64,000 nt of DNA from Flavobacterium nitrogenifigens (GCF_003254565.1 NZ_QJRI01000170.1:97255-161254); one strand, 5' to 3'; shown: positions 44,469-54,114, counted from the first letter of the stretch. Notes: generated from the sequence alone by a model not told the origin. Made by a program: numbers and translations.

Positions 44469-45497
44469 ATGAAAGAAAACATTGCGATTTATGGCGCGTA
44501 TGGCCATACAGGGAAATTTATCGTTTCTGAACTTTACAGGCAAGGTTATAAAAATATTGTACTTTCTGGAAGAGATGAAGAAAAACTAAAACTACTGCAA
44601 AAACAATATCCAGATGCGACAATAAAACCAGCTGATATACATGATGCTGCTTCACTTGACAATGCCTTTTCTAATGCAAAAATCATTGTAAACTGCGCTG
44701 GTCCTTATCTTGACACGGCTGAGCCTATTATAAAATCGGCTTTGCGTTTAGGTAGCCATTATATTGATTTAACTGCTGAACAAAAACCAGTACTAGATAT
44801 ATTTGAACAATTTTCTGAACAAGCAAGAAAAGATCAAATTCTTATTATTCCTGCAGCCGCATTTTACGGCGGACTTGGCGATTTGTTAAGCACAGCCATA
44901 ACCAATGACTGGAACGAAACTGAAGAAATAAACATTTATATTGGACTTGACTCTTGGCATCCTACAAAAGGAACCCGATTGACAGGCGAACGAAACCACT
45001 ACAAAAGGCTCATTTTTAAAGATAAACTTTTGCAGGAATTTGAAGCAAAACCAGTGATAAAATGGGATTTCAAAAATCCTATCGGAGTTAAGGAAATTAT
45101 AGCCTTGCCCCTTTCAGAAATCATCACTATTTCCCGTCATTTGAATGTAAAAAACATTAACACTTATCTTAGTCAAAATTCGCTCGAAGAGCTTAGAAAT
45201 GAAAACACGCCTGAGCCAAAACCTGTCGATGATAAAAACAGATCGTCTCAGCAATTTGCTATAGAAGTAACTGCTTCCAATCAAAATACAACAAGAAGCA
45301 TTACTGCTAAAGGTCAGGATATTTATGCTGTTACAGCCCCACTGGTTGTCGAAGCAATCAACAGAATATTATCAGGACGAATAAATAAAACTGGTGTGAC
45401 CACAATGGGAGAAGTGTTTGAAGCTTCGGATTTTTTAGAATCTTTGAATGCCGATGATATTACAATTTCATCAGTTACTGAATCTGTAAACATTTAA
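44469..45497 (+). CDS. Saccharopine dehydrogenase-like NAD(P)-binding protein
   Basis: 342 residues. The N-terminus IAIYGAYGHTGKFIVSEL is a Rossmann dinucleotide-binding motif of the saccharopine dehydrogenase NADP-binding family, followed by VLSGRDEEKL and IIVNCAGPYLD. The C-terminal half has a central AAFYGGLGD region typical of this group. The substrate is unknown; such proteins are often annotated only by fold. Confidence 0.85.
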   Translation: MKENIAIYGAYGHTGKFIVSELYRQGYKNIVLSGRDEEKLKLLQKQYPDATIKPADIHDAASLDNAFSNAKIIVNCAGPYLDTAEPIIKSALRLGSHYIDLTAEQKPVLDIFEQFSEQARKDQILIIPAAAFYGGLGDLLSTAITNDWNETEEINIYIGLDSWHPTKGTRLTGERNHYKRLIFKDKLLQEFEAKPVIKWDFKNPIGVKEIIALPLSEIITISRHLNVKNINTYLSQNSLEELRNENTPEPKPVDDKNRSSQQFAIEVTASNQNTTRSITAKGQDIYAVTAPLVVEAINRILSGRINKTGVTTMGEVFEASDFLESLNADDITISSVTESVNI

Positions 45498-45548
45498 ATT
45501 GTATCTAAGTATAACCCATTGGGTGTAATTAAAAAATAAAAGCATTTT

Positions 45549-45683
45549 AACACATAGAGACATAGTTTTTTGTGTCGAAAAAAGAAAATGGAAGAAACAA
45601 CTTTCCACACATGGCTAAACTATGTGCATTTAAACTAGTGAAACGCCTTTTTTAAGTTTAGTTAAACTATGTTTCTATGTGTT
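45549..45683. repeat. Long intergenic inverted repeat
   Basis: Twenty-base arms at 45549-45568 and 45664-45683 (19 of 20 match), with AACACATAG ends and a loop of about 95 bases that contains further related ACTATGT copies. It fills most of the gap between two + genes. It looks like a mobile or structured repeat of the host rather than a gene. Confidence 0.7.
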
Positions 45684-45746
45684 CAAAATAATTTCACCCA
45701 ACGAATTAAGCATATTAATACATTACAAATAATAAAATCGTACAAA

Positions 45747-46208
45747 ATGACTTCAGAAATTCTTTCCACAACAACAGATTCAGAAATTGTGACTACACGA
45801 ATTCTGAATTTCCCCAAAGAACTTGTTTTTAAAGCCTGGAGCGATCCTGAACATTTAAAAAATTGGTGGGGACCAAAAGGTTTCACCAATACGTTTTATG
45901 AATTTGATTTTCGCGAAGGCGGAAGATGGAAATTTACCATGCATGGCCCAGAAAGAGGAAATTTTGAAAACGAATGCGAATTCATAAAAATTGATAAACC
46001 GAATCTTATTGCATGGAAACGTCATTCTAAACCACTTTTTCAAATCTTAACGACTTTTGAAACTGTTGCTGAAAATGAAACCAAAGTAGTTTTCAAAATG
46101 CTTTTTGAAACTGTTGAAGAATGCCAGAAACTAAAACCTTATGTCGTTGATAAAAACGAAGAGAATTTTGACAAGCTTGAAGTTGAATTATCAAAAATGG
46201 CATTATAA
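45747..46208 (+). CDS. SRPBCC/AHSA1 family protein
   Basis: 153 residues from the ATG at 45747; the longer frame from 45669 is in the repeat. Conserved AHSA1 features: TRILNFPKELVFKAWSDPEHLKNWWGPKGF and FREGGRWKFTMHGPE, WKRHSKPLFQILTTFE. These START-like domains bind hydrophobic ligands; the physiological role is unclear. Confidence 0.9.
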   Translation: MTSEILSTTTDSEIVTTRILNFPKELVFKAWSDPEHLKNWWGPKGFTNTFYEFDFREGGRWKFTMHGPERGNFENECEFIKIDKPNLIAWKRHSKPLFQILTTFETVAENETKVVFKMLFETVEECQKLKPYVVDKNEENFDKLEVELSKMAL

Positions 46209-46270
46209 AACATAGCAAGATTTGGATTTTTTTGCTTCCTAACAAATATGAATTTTGTTTAAAAAAAATT

Positions 46271-46744
46271 ATGGAAGCAAATTTTAAAATCAAGCCTTTA
46301 AATCATACAGAATTTTCAGGCTACTTCAAATTAACAGATCTAGAACTAGAAAAAATTGGCGCAATCAGAATGACTGTCGATAAATTTCCAGGATTTCCTT
46401 GCAGAATTAGCTTAGAAGATGCTCAAATAGGCGAAGAAGTCCTTCTATTGCCATACCAACATCATCAAACAGCCTCACCTTATCAAGCAAGCGGGCCAAT
46501 TTTTATACGAAAGAAAGTCACCTCGCCTACATTCGAAACGAACCAGATTCCGCTTATGTTTAATCATAGATTGCTTTCGTTACGCGGTTATGATAAAAAT
46601 GGCATGATGAAGGAGGCTTCTGTCGTAGAAGGAAATACTCTCAAAGAAAGCATTATCAAAACTTTCGAAAACGAAAAAATAAGCTACATCCATATTCACA
46701 ATGCAAGACCTGGCTGTTATAACTGTTTAGTAGAAAGAGCGTAA
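46271..46744 (+). CDS. DUF1203 family protein
   Basis: 157 residues from the ATG at 46271 (an earlier start at 46232 is unlikely). Matches DUF1203: an N-terminal conserved GFPCRISLEDAQIGEEVLLLPYQHH, and a C-terminal YIHIHNARPGCYNCLVERA with a His-Asn and two cysteines. Function unknown. It follows the SRPBCC gene by 62 bases. Confidence 0.87.
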   Translation: MEANFKIKPLNHTEFSGYFKLTDLELEKIGAIRMTVDKFPGFPCRISLEDAQIGEEVLLLPYQHHQTASPYQASGPIFIRKKVTSPTFETNQIPLMFNHRLLSLRGYDKNGMMKEASVVEGNTLKESIIKTFENEKISYIHIHNARPGCYNCLVERA

Positions 46745-46862
46745 TTGAAAATGTTTCTTTTCACATCTAATTGAAGAAAAAAATATGCGCGCATAGTAAT
46801 TTTATGATATTCGTTTATTTTTTATTTGTAATTTCGGTTTTCCAATAAAATCAATATTAAAA

Positions 46863-47300
46863 ATGGCTTCATTTGTAAAAGAAATATCTTTCCGCTGGTC
46901 AGATCTTGACCCAAATTTTCACGTTCGTCATAGCGCTTATTACGATTTTGGTGCGCAACATCGTATCGAAATCCTAGAAGAACTAGGTTTAACCTTAAAA
47001 GTAATGCAGACACAAGGTTTTGGACCTGTTTTGTTTAGAGAAGAATGTGTTTTCAGAAAAGAATTAAAACTTTCAGACAAAATATTCATTCATACTAAAA
47101 CCTCAAAAATGAAAGCCGATGCGTCACGCTGGTCGATCATTCACGAATTTAGAAGAGAAGATGATACACTTTGCGCTACCATTACAGTAGACGGAGCATG
47201 GATGGATACCAAACTTAGAAAATTGGCTTCTCCTACTCCAGAAATTGCAATTCAAGCTTTGAGTATTTTCCCAAAAAGCGATGATTTTGTTGGGCTATAA
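46863..47300 (+). CDS. Acyl-CoA thioesterase (4HBT superfamily)
   Basis: 145 residues. The hotdog-fold pattern is clear: FRWSDLDPNFHVRHSAYYDFGAQHRIEILEELG, with the Asp-x-x-x-x-x-His type catalytic segment, and EECVFRKELKLSDKIFIHTK. Hydrolyses acyl-CoA thioesters; the natural substrate is unknown. A terminator follows. Confidence 0.87.
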   Translation: MASFVKEISFRWSDLDPNFHVRHSAYYDFGAQHRIEILEELGLTLKVMQTQGFGPVLFREECVFRKELKLSDKIFIHTKTSKMKADASRWSIIHEFRREDDTLCATITVDGAWMDTKLRKLASPTPEIAIQALSIFPKSDDFVGL

Positions 47301-47317
47301 ACCAGCAATAACCTTAT

Positions 47318-47362
47318 AAAAAATCCCAAAAACAACTACTGATATTGTTTTTGGGATTTTTT
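47318..47362 (+). terminator. Bidirectional terminator
   Basis: Eighteen-base perfect arms (47318-47335 and 47345-47362, core ATCCCAAAAACAA) with a nine-base loop, starting and ending in runs of A and T. It serves the thioesterase (+) and the convergent secreted protein (-). Confidence 0.9.
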
Positions 47363-47389
47363 TCTCAACAAACTTTATTTTTAATTTCG

Positions 47390-48082
47390 TTACTCAAACT
47401 TTAATCCAAAGTTTACTCTTTCGAAAGTGGTACTGCAGGAAAAGGCAAAACGTCCAACGTTCAACGTTCCGAAAATCCCTCCAAACGAATGTCCAGAATA
47501 AAATCCTCCAGCAGAAAATCGGCGAACCTGATATTTTAAAGCAATATCATTTACTCTCGAACTTAATTGCCCAAAAGCAATCACATGAGGGATAATTTCA
47601 TAACTTCCAAAAACTTTGGGAACCAGTTTTTTATAATAATCGAAGCTTTCGTCTGTATCATAATCAATTATCGATGAGTGTAAATTTTCTAAGTTTCCGC
47701 CGATATAGGTGTTTTCAGAAAAATGCCATGAGATGCTGAAACCAGTAAAAGTCCCCTCATAACCACTTCTAGAATCGACATATCCTATACCAATTGTAGC
47801 TCTAAATTTATCGCAAATCTTACCAATATACCCCACATAGGTACGATCGATTTCAGACTTGTCAATTCCGGCACCAAAAATAATATCGTCTTCACACATC
47901 GTAAGGGCATACTGAAAATAAGCCGAATATTGGTCTTGATTTGCCGCGACAACGCTCCGGCCTTTATCAAGGTCTATATTTGCAGAAATTAAGGTCGAAT
48001 TTATAACGGCGAAATCAAAAGTATTGAGTTCTTGGGCAAATGTGGGGACTGTTAGCAGGAGCAAAAGTATTGTTTTTTTCAT
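47390..48082 (-). CDS. Secreted hypothetical protein, outer-membrane beta-barrel-like
   Basis: 230 residues with a signal peptide (KKTILLLLLTVPTFAQ). The rest is rich in alternating strands with aromatic girdle residues and glycine (YIGGNLENLHSS, FGGIFGTLNVGRF) and ends NFGLKFE, like outer-membrane barrels. No family name is recognised. No partner gene nearby. Confidence 0.6.
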   Translation of the reverse strand: MKKTILLLLLTVPTFAQELNTFDFAVINSTLISANIDLDKGRSVVAANQDQYSAYFQYALTMCEDDIIFGAGIDKSEIDRTYVGYIGKICDKFRATIGIGYVDSRSGYEGTFTGFSISWHFSENTYIGGNLENLHSSIIDYDTDESFDYYKKLVPKVFGSYEIIPHVIAFGQLSSRVNDIALKYQVRRFSAGGFYSGHSFGGIFGTLNVGRFAFSCSTTFERVNFGLKFE

Positions 48083-48306
48083 AATACTAATATTTAAGGC
48101 TTACAACATTCTGACACTAAGTTACATACATTTTTCCTATTAATAAAAAGAAGTTCCTCAAAGTGCTACATTACTCGTTAAAATACATTATTTTCATAAT
48201 CAGTATCATTTAATCGGTAAAATTTTAATAAATCATCGATTATTGGCATTAAAAACCACAAAATCATTTCAAAAGTTATTTTTCTGATAACTTTAAGATT
48301 TTAAGC

Positions 48307-48337
48307 TTTGTTTTAAAAATGGTTCGGTTTAATTTTA
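48307..48337 (+). promoter_or_regulatory. Candidate promoter for the alpha/beta hydrolase gene
   Basis: TTTG at 48307-48310 and TAATTTTA at 48330-48337 are 19 bases apart; the -7 box misses one base of TAnnTTTG. Predicted leader about 20 bases to the ATG at 48365. Confidence 0.5.
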
Positions 48338-48364
48338 TAAATCATAAAAACAACTGCCTCTCAA

Positions 48365-49354
48365 ATGAAAATACTCAAACTATTATTTATACTAATTCCC
48401 TTCTTAAGTTTTGGCCAGCAGGGAAATATAAAAGCGCTGGACATTAATTTATCCAATTACGAATATCCTTTCCCTGTTCATTTTATCGAATTGAGCAATC
48501 AACGACAGTATTTAAAAATGAGCTACATGGATATTATTCCAGAAAATTACAATCAGAAAAACATTGTTTTGTTGCACGGGAAAAATTTCAATGGTGCTTA
48601 TTGGGAAACTACAATTAAAGCACTGACGAAAGAAGGTTATCGTGTAATTGTTCCTGATCAAATTGGTTTTGGAAAATCAACAAAACCAGATTATTTTCAA
48701 TATACTTTTCAGCAGTTGGCAGAAAACACCAAAAAGCTTTTAGATCACTTAGGGATTAGCAGAACCACAGTTTTAGGACATTCTATGGGCGGAATGCTGG
48801 CAACGCGCTTTGCCTTGATGTATCCAGAAACGACAGAAAAATTAGTTTTAGAAAATCCGATTGGTTTAGAAGACTGGAAAATAGTCGTGCCATACAAACC
48901 TGTTGATTGGTGGTACAAATCGGAATTAAAGCAGAATTATGAAGGCATCAAGCAATACCAAATGGCAAATTATTATGACGGAAAATGGAATGCCGATTAT
49001 CAAAAATGGGCTGAACTTGGCGCTGGCTGGACAACCGCAGCAGATTACGATATTGTTGCCTGGAATTCGGCTCTTTTGTACGATATGATTTTTACGCAGC
49101 CCGTTTTGTATGAATTTAAAAATATTAAATGCCCGACGTTATTGATTATCGGAACGAGAGATAAAACAGCTTTAGGAAAACCATTGGTTTCTGAAGAAGT
49201 GAGAAAAACAATGGGAAATTATGCTGAATTGGGCAAAAAAACTCAGAAAGCAATTCCAAATGCAAAATTGGTAGAAATTCCAAATACCGGACATTTGCCA
49301 CATATCGAATCTTTTGATTCGTTTATAAAATCATTAATCGTATTTTTGAAATAA
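48365..49354 (+). CDS. Alpha/beta hydrolase, secreted
   Basis: 329 residues with a signal peptide (KLLFILIPFLSFGQQ). Triad and oxyanion motifs: VLLHGKNFNGAYW, nucleophile GHSMGGMLATRF, acid in IIGTRDKTALGK and His in NTGHLPHIE. A typical periplasmic or outer-envelope hydrolase fold; the substrate cannot be inferred. Its stop is followed by an inverted repeat. Confidence 0.92.
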   Translation: MKILKLLFILIPFLSFGQQGNIKALDINLSNYEYPFPVHFIELSNQRQYLKMSYMDIIPENYNQKNIVLLHGKNFNGAYWETTIKALTKEGYRVIVPDQIGFGKSTKPDYFQYTFQQLAENTKKLLDHLGISRTTVLGHSMGGMLATRFALMYPETTEKLVLENPIGLEDWKIVVPYKPVDWWYKSELKQNYEGIKQYQMANYYDGKWNADYQKWAELGAGWTTAADYDIVAWNSALLYDMIFTQPVLYEFKNIKCPTLLIIGTRDKTALGKPLVSEEVRKTMGNYAELGKKTQKAIPNAKLVEIPNTGHLPHIESFDSFIKSLIVFLK

Positions 49355-49366
49355 TATTTTTTTCCC

Positions 49367-49426
49367 GCCACGAATTCACGAATTTGTTTTTTGAAAATTA
49401 TTAAATATAATTTGTGAATTCGTGGC
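49367..49426. repeat. Intergenic inverted repeat (GCCACGAATTCACG family)
   Basis: Arms at 49367-49384 and 49409-49426 match 17 of 18 (GCCACGAATTCACgAATT against its inverse). A related copy lies at 51609-51684. Host-wide repeat family; its position just after a gene suggests it may double as a transcription end. Confidence 0.7.
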
Positions 49427-49455
49427 AGAAAAACTAACCTAAAAGCTATATAAAT

Positions 49456-49845
49456 ATGTTTACAATAGAACAAATAAAAGAAGCCCATTCAAAAGTAAAA
49501 ACAGGTGCAGATTTTCCAAATTACATTCAGGATTTAATCATTTTAGGAGTAAAAGGATATGACACTTACGTTCACGATGGAAGCACTGTTTACTACGGAT
49601 TAAATAATTACACAGCTGCAGCCGAAGAAAAATATCCAGAAATTAAAGTTGCTGATTTTCCGAACAAAGAACTTTTTATCGAAAATTTGGTAAAACACCA
49701 ACATGGCGAAACCGATTATATGACTTTCTGTAATCACTGTGCACAAGCTGGAATTGCAAAATGGCGTGTTGATATTGTCGAAATGACTTGCACTTATTTT
49801 GATAAATCTGAACATGAAATTTTAATCGAAAAAATTCCTCTATAA
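49456..49845 (+). CDS. DUF1398 family protein
   Basis: 129 residues matching DUF1398 along the length (FTIEQIKEAHSKVKTGADFPNYIQDL, then GVKGYDTYVHDGSTVYYG and a CNHCAQAGIAKWRVD segment). Function unknown; about half the residues are well conserved in the family. Its stop is 14 bases before the ThuA gene, so an operon is likely. Confidence 0.88.
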   Translation: MFTIEQIKEAHSKVKTGADFPNYIQDLIILGVKGYDTYVHDGSTVYYGLNNYTAAAEEKYPEIKVADFPNKELFIENLVKHQHGETDYMTFCNHCAQAGIAKWRVDIVEMTCTYFDKSEHEILIEKIPL

Positions 49846-49859
49846 TTCATTAGACATAA

Positions 49860-50714
49860 ATGACTATTTCTAACCAAAACCACCAAACCTTTTTCAAAAG
49901 AAGCATTTTAATTCTCTTTTTTGTTATTTCATTCATTGGCTTTTCACAGAACAAAAAAGATACAAAATTTAAAGTAATTGCTTTTTATACCGCAAAAAAC
50001 GATCAGGCGCATATCAGCTTTGTACATGAAGCCAATAAGTATTTTCCAAAATTAGCAGCGGAGCATCATTTTCAGTATGATTCAACCAGCAATTGGGACA
50101 ATTTAAATGCTAAATTTTTGTCTAAATATCAAGTCGTTTTATTTCTAAACACACGTCCTGAAAAGAAAGAACAACGTGAAGCTTTTCAAAAATATATGGA
50201 AAATGGCGGCGGTTTCATCGGATTTCACTTTTCAGCATTTGCTTTAAACAATTCGAGCTACAATCAAGACTGGAACTGGTATCACAATACTTTTTTAGGT
50301 TCTGGCGAATATGGAAGCAATACTTGGAAACCGACTTCGGCAGTTTTAAGAGTAGAAAATCAGCATCCTGTGACTAAAAATCTACCTAAAACTTTCTCTT
50401 CTGCTCCAAATGAATGGTACAGATGGTCCAACGATTTAACCAAAAATCCAGACATTGAAATTTTGTTAGCCATAGACGAATCCAGTTTTCCGTTAGGAAC
50501 TGGTCCAAAAGCTCATGAAATTTGGCACAGTGGTTATTACCCAGTTGTTTGGACCAACAAAAAATACAAAATGCTGTATGTAAATATGGGACACAACGAT
50601 ATTGATTATGAAGGCGGAACAAACAAAACCTTATCGTATACTTTTGAAAATAAAACACAAAGCCAATTAATTTTAAACGCCTTGCTTTGGCTTGGCAATT
50701 CTAAGAAAAAATAA
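49860..50714 (+). CDS. ThuA-domain protein, exported
   Basis: 284 residues. N-terminal membrane or signal segment (SILILFFVISFIGFSQ), then the ThuA-like domain with a class I glutamine-amidotransferase-like fold: AFYTAKNDQAHISFVHEAN, NGGGFIGFHFSAFA and the late KTLSYTFENK segment. ThuA proteins act on or bind sugars such as trehalose in some bacteria; here the substrate is open. The next gene starts three bases after the stop. Confidence 0.85.
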   Translation: MTISNQNHQTFFKRSILILFFVISFIGFSQNKKDTKFKVIAFYTAKNDQAHISFVHEANKYFPKLAAEHHFQYDSTSNWDNLNAKFLSKYQVVLFLNTRPEKKEQREAFQKYMENGGGFIGFHFSAFALNNSSYNQDWNWYHNTFLGSGEYGSNTWKPTSAVLRVENQHPVTKNLPKTFSSAPNEWYRWSNDLTKNPDIEILLAIDESSFPLGTGPKAHEIWHSGYYPVVWTNKKYKMLYVNMGHNDIDYEGGTNKTLSYTFENKTQSQLILNALLWLGNSKKK

Positions 50715-50717
50715 AAA

Positions 50718-51563
50718 ATGTCTGCTACTCTTTCTCCATTAATTACAGCTCAAAAATTAATTGCCAATTCTAAAATCATTTTGATTGATGCAAGAGCTGG
50801 CGCGAATGCTTTTGAAACATATCAAAACGAACATTTAAAAGGCGCTCGTTTTGTCGATTTAAATCGAGATCTGGCAGCAATTCCAGAAAATCCTGCAAAT
50901 GGCGGAAGACATCCTTTGCCATCTCCAGAAGATTTTTCTAAAGTACTTTCTTCATTAGGAATTTCACCATCAGATCATGTTGTGGTTTACGATGATAAAA
51001 ATGGTTCTAATTTCGCAGCTCGTTTCTGGTGGATGATGCGTGCGGTTGGACATGAAAAAATTCAGGTTTTAAATGGCGGTTATCAAGCAGCAATTCAAGC
51101 AGGTTTTCCAACCAATTCTGGAATTGAAACTTTTGAAAAAACAGTTTATCCTTCTCAAGAATGGAAATTGCTTTTAGCGGATATTGACGAAGTCGAAAAA
51201 GCCCGTAAAAACGATCAAAATATTGTGATCGATGTTCGTGATAAAAACAGATATGATGGCTTGGTAGAACCGCTGGATTTAATTGCAGGACATATTCCGG
51301 GAGCTATCAATGTTCCGCTAACAGAAAATCTGGATGAAAACGGATTCTTTAAACCTGCCAATGAATTGGCTGAAAAGTACAAAGCTGTTTTAAAAGACAT
51401 AAAACCAGAAAACACAATCGTTCATTGCGGTTCTGGCGTTACAGCCTGCCACACGTTATTAGCGATGGATTACGCTGGACTTCCAATTCCGAAACTATAT
51501 GCTGGCTCTTGGAGCGAATGGTCAAGAAACGACCGCGAAATGGCAACTCGACAAACTGAATAA
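50718..51563 (+). CDS. Sulfurtransferase with two rhodanese domains
   Basis: 281 residues. The first rhodanese domain is at about 1-130 (WWMMRAVGHEKIQVLNGGY at its end), the second at about 150-275 with the active-site cysteine in VHCGSGVTACHTL. The CGSGVTA loop is typical of 3-mercaptopyruvate sulfurtransferases (thiosulfate-type would have CRKG-like loops). Transfers sulfur to acceptors such as thiols. Gene is tightly joined to the ThuA gene. Confidence 0.9.
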   Translation: MSATLSPLITAQKLIANSKIILIDARAGANAFETYQNEHLKGARFVDLNRDLAAIPENPANGGRHPLPSPEDFSKVLSSLGISPSDHVVVYDDKNGSNFAARFWWMMRAVGHEKIQVLNGGYQAAIQAGFPTNSGIETFEKTVYPSQEWKLLLADIDEVEKARKNDQNIVIDVRDKNRYDGLVEPLDLIAGHIPGAINVPLTENLDENGFFKPANELAEKYKAVLKDIKPENTIVHCGSGVTACHTLLAMDYAGLPIPKLYAGSWSEWSRNDREMATRQTE

Positions 51564-51608
51564 TTTTTAGCCATCGGTTTAATAGACTAAGAGGATTAAA
51601 AAAATGTG

Positions 51609-51684
51609 TTGCCACGAATTACACGAATTCGCACGAATTTTTTATCAATTATAATTAGGGAAAATTCGTGTAATTCGTAGCAAA
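51609..51684. repeat. Intergenic inverted repeat
   Basis: Arms 51609-51629 and 51664-51684 agree in 20 of 21 positions (TTGCCACGAATTACACGAATT). Same family as the repeat at 49367. Confidence 0.7.
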
Positions 51685-51733
51685 AAAACACTTTAATCTG
51701 TGGCAAAAATAAATAATACAAACAAAAATTACA

Positions 51734-52975
51734 ATGCAACACTGGGATATACTTTTATCAAATCAGGTAAATAAAAAGAAGTTAATAGACAATATATTAA
51801 ATGGCGAAGCGACTGGAGAATTAGCCGTTTTTAACAATCAAAAAGGAATACTGTTTTCTGACATAGCCATTGAAAAATTTATCGAAAAAGAGTTTCAATA
51901 TGACAGCGTAGAAGCTTCGCCAGATTCGCATAGACAGCTTCGAACATTTTCTTCTGGCGAACGTAAAAAAGAATTTTTAAAATACTGTATTAATCAAAAA
52001 CCAGATTACATAATTTTCGATAATCCTTTTGATCATTTGGATCAGGCCTCGCGAGTAGTTTTAGCCGATTCCTTAAAAGATCTAACGAATGATATTGCCA
52101 TTATTCAACTTTTAAATCGTACTGTCGATGTGCTTGAATTTGTGCCAAATAAAGCGCAAATTAAAGACAATACATTCGAATTGCATCCATTTAAAAAAAC
52201 CGAAAATCATTTCAAAACATTAAATACAACTGCAATTCCAAAAGCAACGGAAATCCATACTTTTCCCGAAAACGAATTAATCAGACTTGAAAATGTTTCG
52301 GTGAGTTATGATGAAAGAAAGATTCTCAACAACATTTCTTGGGCAATCAAACAAGGCGAATTCTGGCAGTTAGTCGGTCCAAATGGTTCTGGAAAAAGTA
52401 CTATTTTATCTTTGATTACAGGAGACAACCCGAAAGGTTTTGGACAAAACTTGTTTTTATTCGGAAGAAAAAAAGGTACAGGAGAAAGTGTTTGGGAAAT
52501 CAAAAAACAAATCGGGATTTACGCCACTTCTATGATGGATTTGTTTCAAAAAGGGCACACACTGGAACAAATGATTCTCTCAGGATTCTTTGACCAAATC
52601 GGATTATATACAGAACCAACAACACATCAGAAAAATATCGTAACACAATGGCTTGAAGTAATAGAAATGACACATCTAAGAAAAAAGCGTTTCATAGATC
52701 TTTCTATCGGACAGCAGCGTGTAGCATTAATTGTCCGTGCCGTTTTGAAACACCCTCCATTATTAATTCTAGATGAACCCGTTGAAGGCTTAGACGACGA
52801 AAATGTAGATCTAGTGATTCAATTAATTAATACCATCAAACAAGAAACAAATGTGAGTATTATTTATGTTTCGCACCGAATCGAACAAGGCCTTGCTCCT
52901 ACTTCTGTTTTCGAACTTTTGCCTTCAGAAACAGGTTCAATCGGAAAAATAAAATATCACTCAGAATTAAATTAA
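51734..52975 (+). CDS. ModF-like ABC ATPase with degenerate first half
   Basis: 413 residues. Second ATPase half is complete: Walker A VGPNGSGKST, signature DLSIGQQRVALI, Walker B LLILDEPVEGLDDE and the His of VSHRIEQG. The first half keeps a signature-like FSSGERKKEF and Walker B-like IIFDNPFDHLDQ but the region that should hold Walker A is missing, and the half is short. In ModF-like proteins both halves are usually fuller. Role may be in molybdate or other small-molecule transport or in ribosome-related regulation; not certain. No permease is next to it. Confidence 0.85.
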   Translation: MQHWDILLSNQVNKKKLIDNILNGEATGELAVFNNQKGILFSDIAIEKFIEKEFQYDSVEASPDSHRQLRTFSSGERKKEFLKYCINQKPDYIIFDNPFDHLDQASRVVLADSLKDLTNDIAIIQLLNRTVDVLEFVPNKAQIKDNTFELHPFKKTENHFKTLNTTAIPKATEIHTFPENELIRLENVSVSYDERKILNNISWAIKQGEFWQLVGPNGSGKSTILSLITGDNPKGFGQNLFLFGRKKGTGESVWEIKKQIGIYATSMMDLFQKGHTLEQMILSGFFDQIGLYTEPTTHQKNIVTQWLEVIEMTHLRKKRFIDLSIGQQRVALIVRAVLKHPPLLILDEPVEGLDDENVDLVIQLINTIKQETNVSIIYVSHRIEQGLAPTSVFELLPSETGSIGKIKYHSELN

Positions 52976-53587
52976 ATGAAAACAAAATTTGCAGTATTTC
53001 TCCTTTTACAACTTATCTTGATTTCGTGTTCCAGTACCATATCAACAGTAAAAAAAGAATACATCTTAAACAATTCAAAAGAGCTAAAATCAGATTGGGC
53101 GATTAATTCTAAAGAATGGATTCTAAAAAATGATACTCTTACGGGAAATGGTTCTCTTTCGCCATGGGGAGTTTTGGTTTCAAAAAAACAGCTTCCAGAG
53201 AATTATGAAATCGATTTTAAAGTGAACATGACAAATGCATCTTTATTCGAAATCATGCTCAATTTAGATAAAGGAAAATATATTAGAACATACTTATACC
53301 AAATTGACCAGAACATAGTAATTGGCGACGGAGTCTATGATAAAAAAGACGATTCGTATGGCAAACGAGGCGGAAAAACTTTGTTTAGAAAACCAATGAA
53401 ATTAGAAAACAACAAATGGTATTCAGTGAAAATTAAAGTCAAAAACAACCAATTATCATTTTCTGTTGACGACAAAACAACTTTAGAATGTTCTCTTGAA
53501 AAAAGCAATCTAAACCAAAAAGGAAAATTAGGTTTTATAACCAATGGAGAAGTCAAAATAACCTATTTAAAAATAAAATCTTTCTAG
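52976..53587 (+). CDS. Lipoprotein with concanavalin-like domain
   Basis: 203 residues. The lipobox LILISC is at 16-21, so the protein is attached to a membrane. The rest (SLSPWGVLVSKKQLPENYEIDFKVNM, ending KLGFITNGEVKITYLKIK) resembles DUF1080/LamG-like beta-sandwich domains found with sugar-binding proteins. It starts one base after the ABC gene stop (TAAATG), so the two are coupled. Confidence 0.7.
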   Translation: MKTKFAVFLLLQLILISCSSTISTVKKEYILNNSKELKSDWAINSKEWILKNDTLTGNGSLSPWGVLVSKKQLPENYEIDFKVNMTNASLFEIMLNLDKGKYIRTYLYQIDQNIVIGDGVYDKKDDSYGKRGGKTLFRKPMKLENNKWYSVKIKVKNNQLSFSVDDKTTLECSLEKSNLNQKGKLGFITNGEVKITYLKIKSF

Positions 53588-53602
53588 AAACAGACATAAC
53601 GG

Positions 53603-54088
53603 ATGGAAAAATATGAGATCTTGCAAAATGGTGATAACGAAATGACTATTTCTTTTTATTTCAATAAAAAATCATTAATTGTTCCTTCGATAATTTTCAT
53701 TTCAACGTTCGTATTCATTTTCTCTTTATTAAAACCTGAAGTACTGGCTGACACATTTATTGCAATAATTATATTAATGCTTGTAAGTTTATTTATTCTA
53801 TTCAATAATTATTTCGAATGGTATAGAAACAAATTACATGTACTTAGCATTAGAAATGAAGATTTGTACATTAATAATAAATTTCATTGCAAATTATATA
53901 AATTACAATCTATAAATGTAGTTTATCTCAACGAGAAATATAGCTTAGGTTGGAAGGTGTACTTAGATGTCTTTCCTATTTCATCAAATGACTACATCAT
54001 AAAAAAACAATTATTAGAAAAAGATGCACATGAAATAGCAGAAAAAATCTCAATATTTCTTGATCGAAATGTCAAAATAGAATCATAA
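53603..54088 (+). CDS. Small membrane protein, hypothetical
   Basis: 161 residues with two neighbouring hydrophobic helices (about 25-48 and 50-72) and a soluble C-terminal part with alternating strands (YKLQSINVVYLNEKYSLGWKVYLDVF), like a PH-type fold. No family name recognised. It follows the lipoprotein gene by 15 bases and ends at a terminator. Confidence 0.6.
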   Translation: MEKYEILQNGDNEMTISFYFNKKSLIVPSIIFISTFVFIFSLLKPEVLADTFIAIIILMLVSLFILFNNYFEWYRNKLHVLSIRNEDLYINNKFHCKLYKLQSINVVYLNEKYSLGWKVYLDVFPISSNDYIIKKQLLEKDAHEIAEKISIFLDRNVKIES

Positions 54089-54114
54089 AAAAAGCTCCCA
54101 AAAGGAGCTTTTTT
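54088..54114. terminator. Bidirectional terminator
   Basis: Eleven-base perfect arms (AAAAAAGCTCC at 54088-54098, GGAGCTTTTTT at 54104-54114) with a five-base loop. It separates a + gene from the convergent rluD. Confidence 0.9.
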
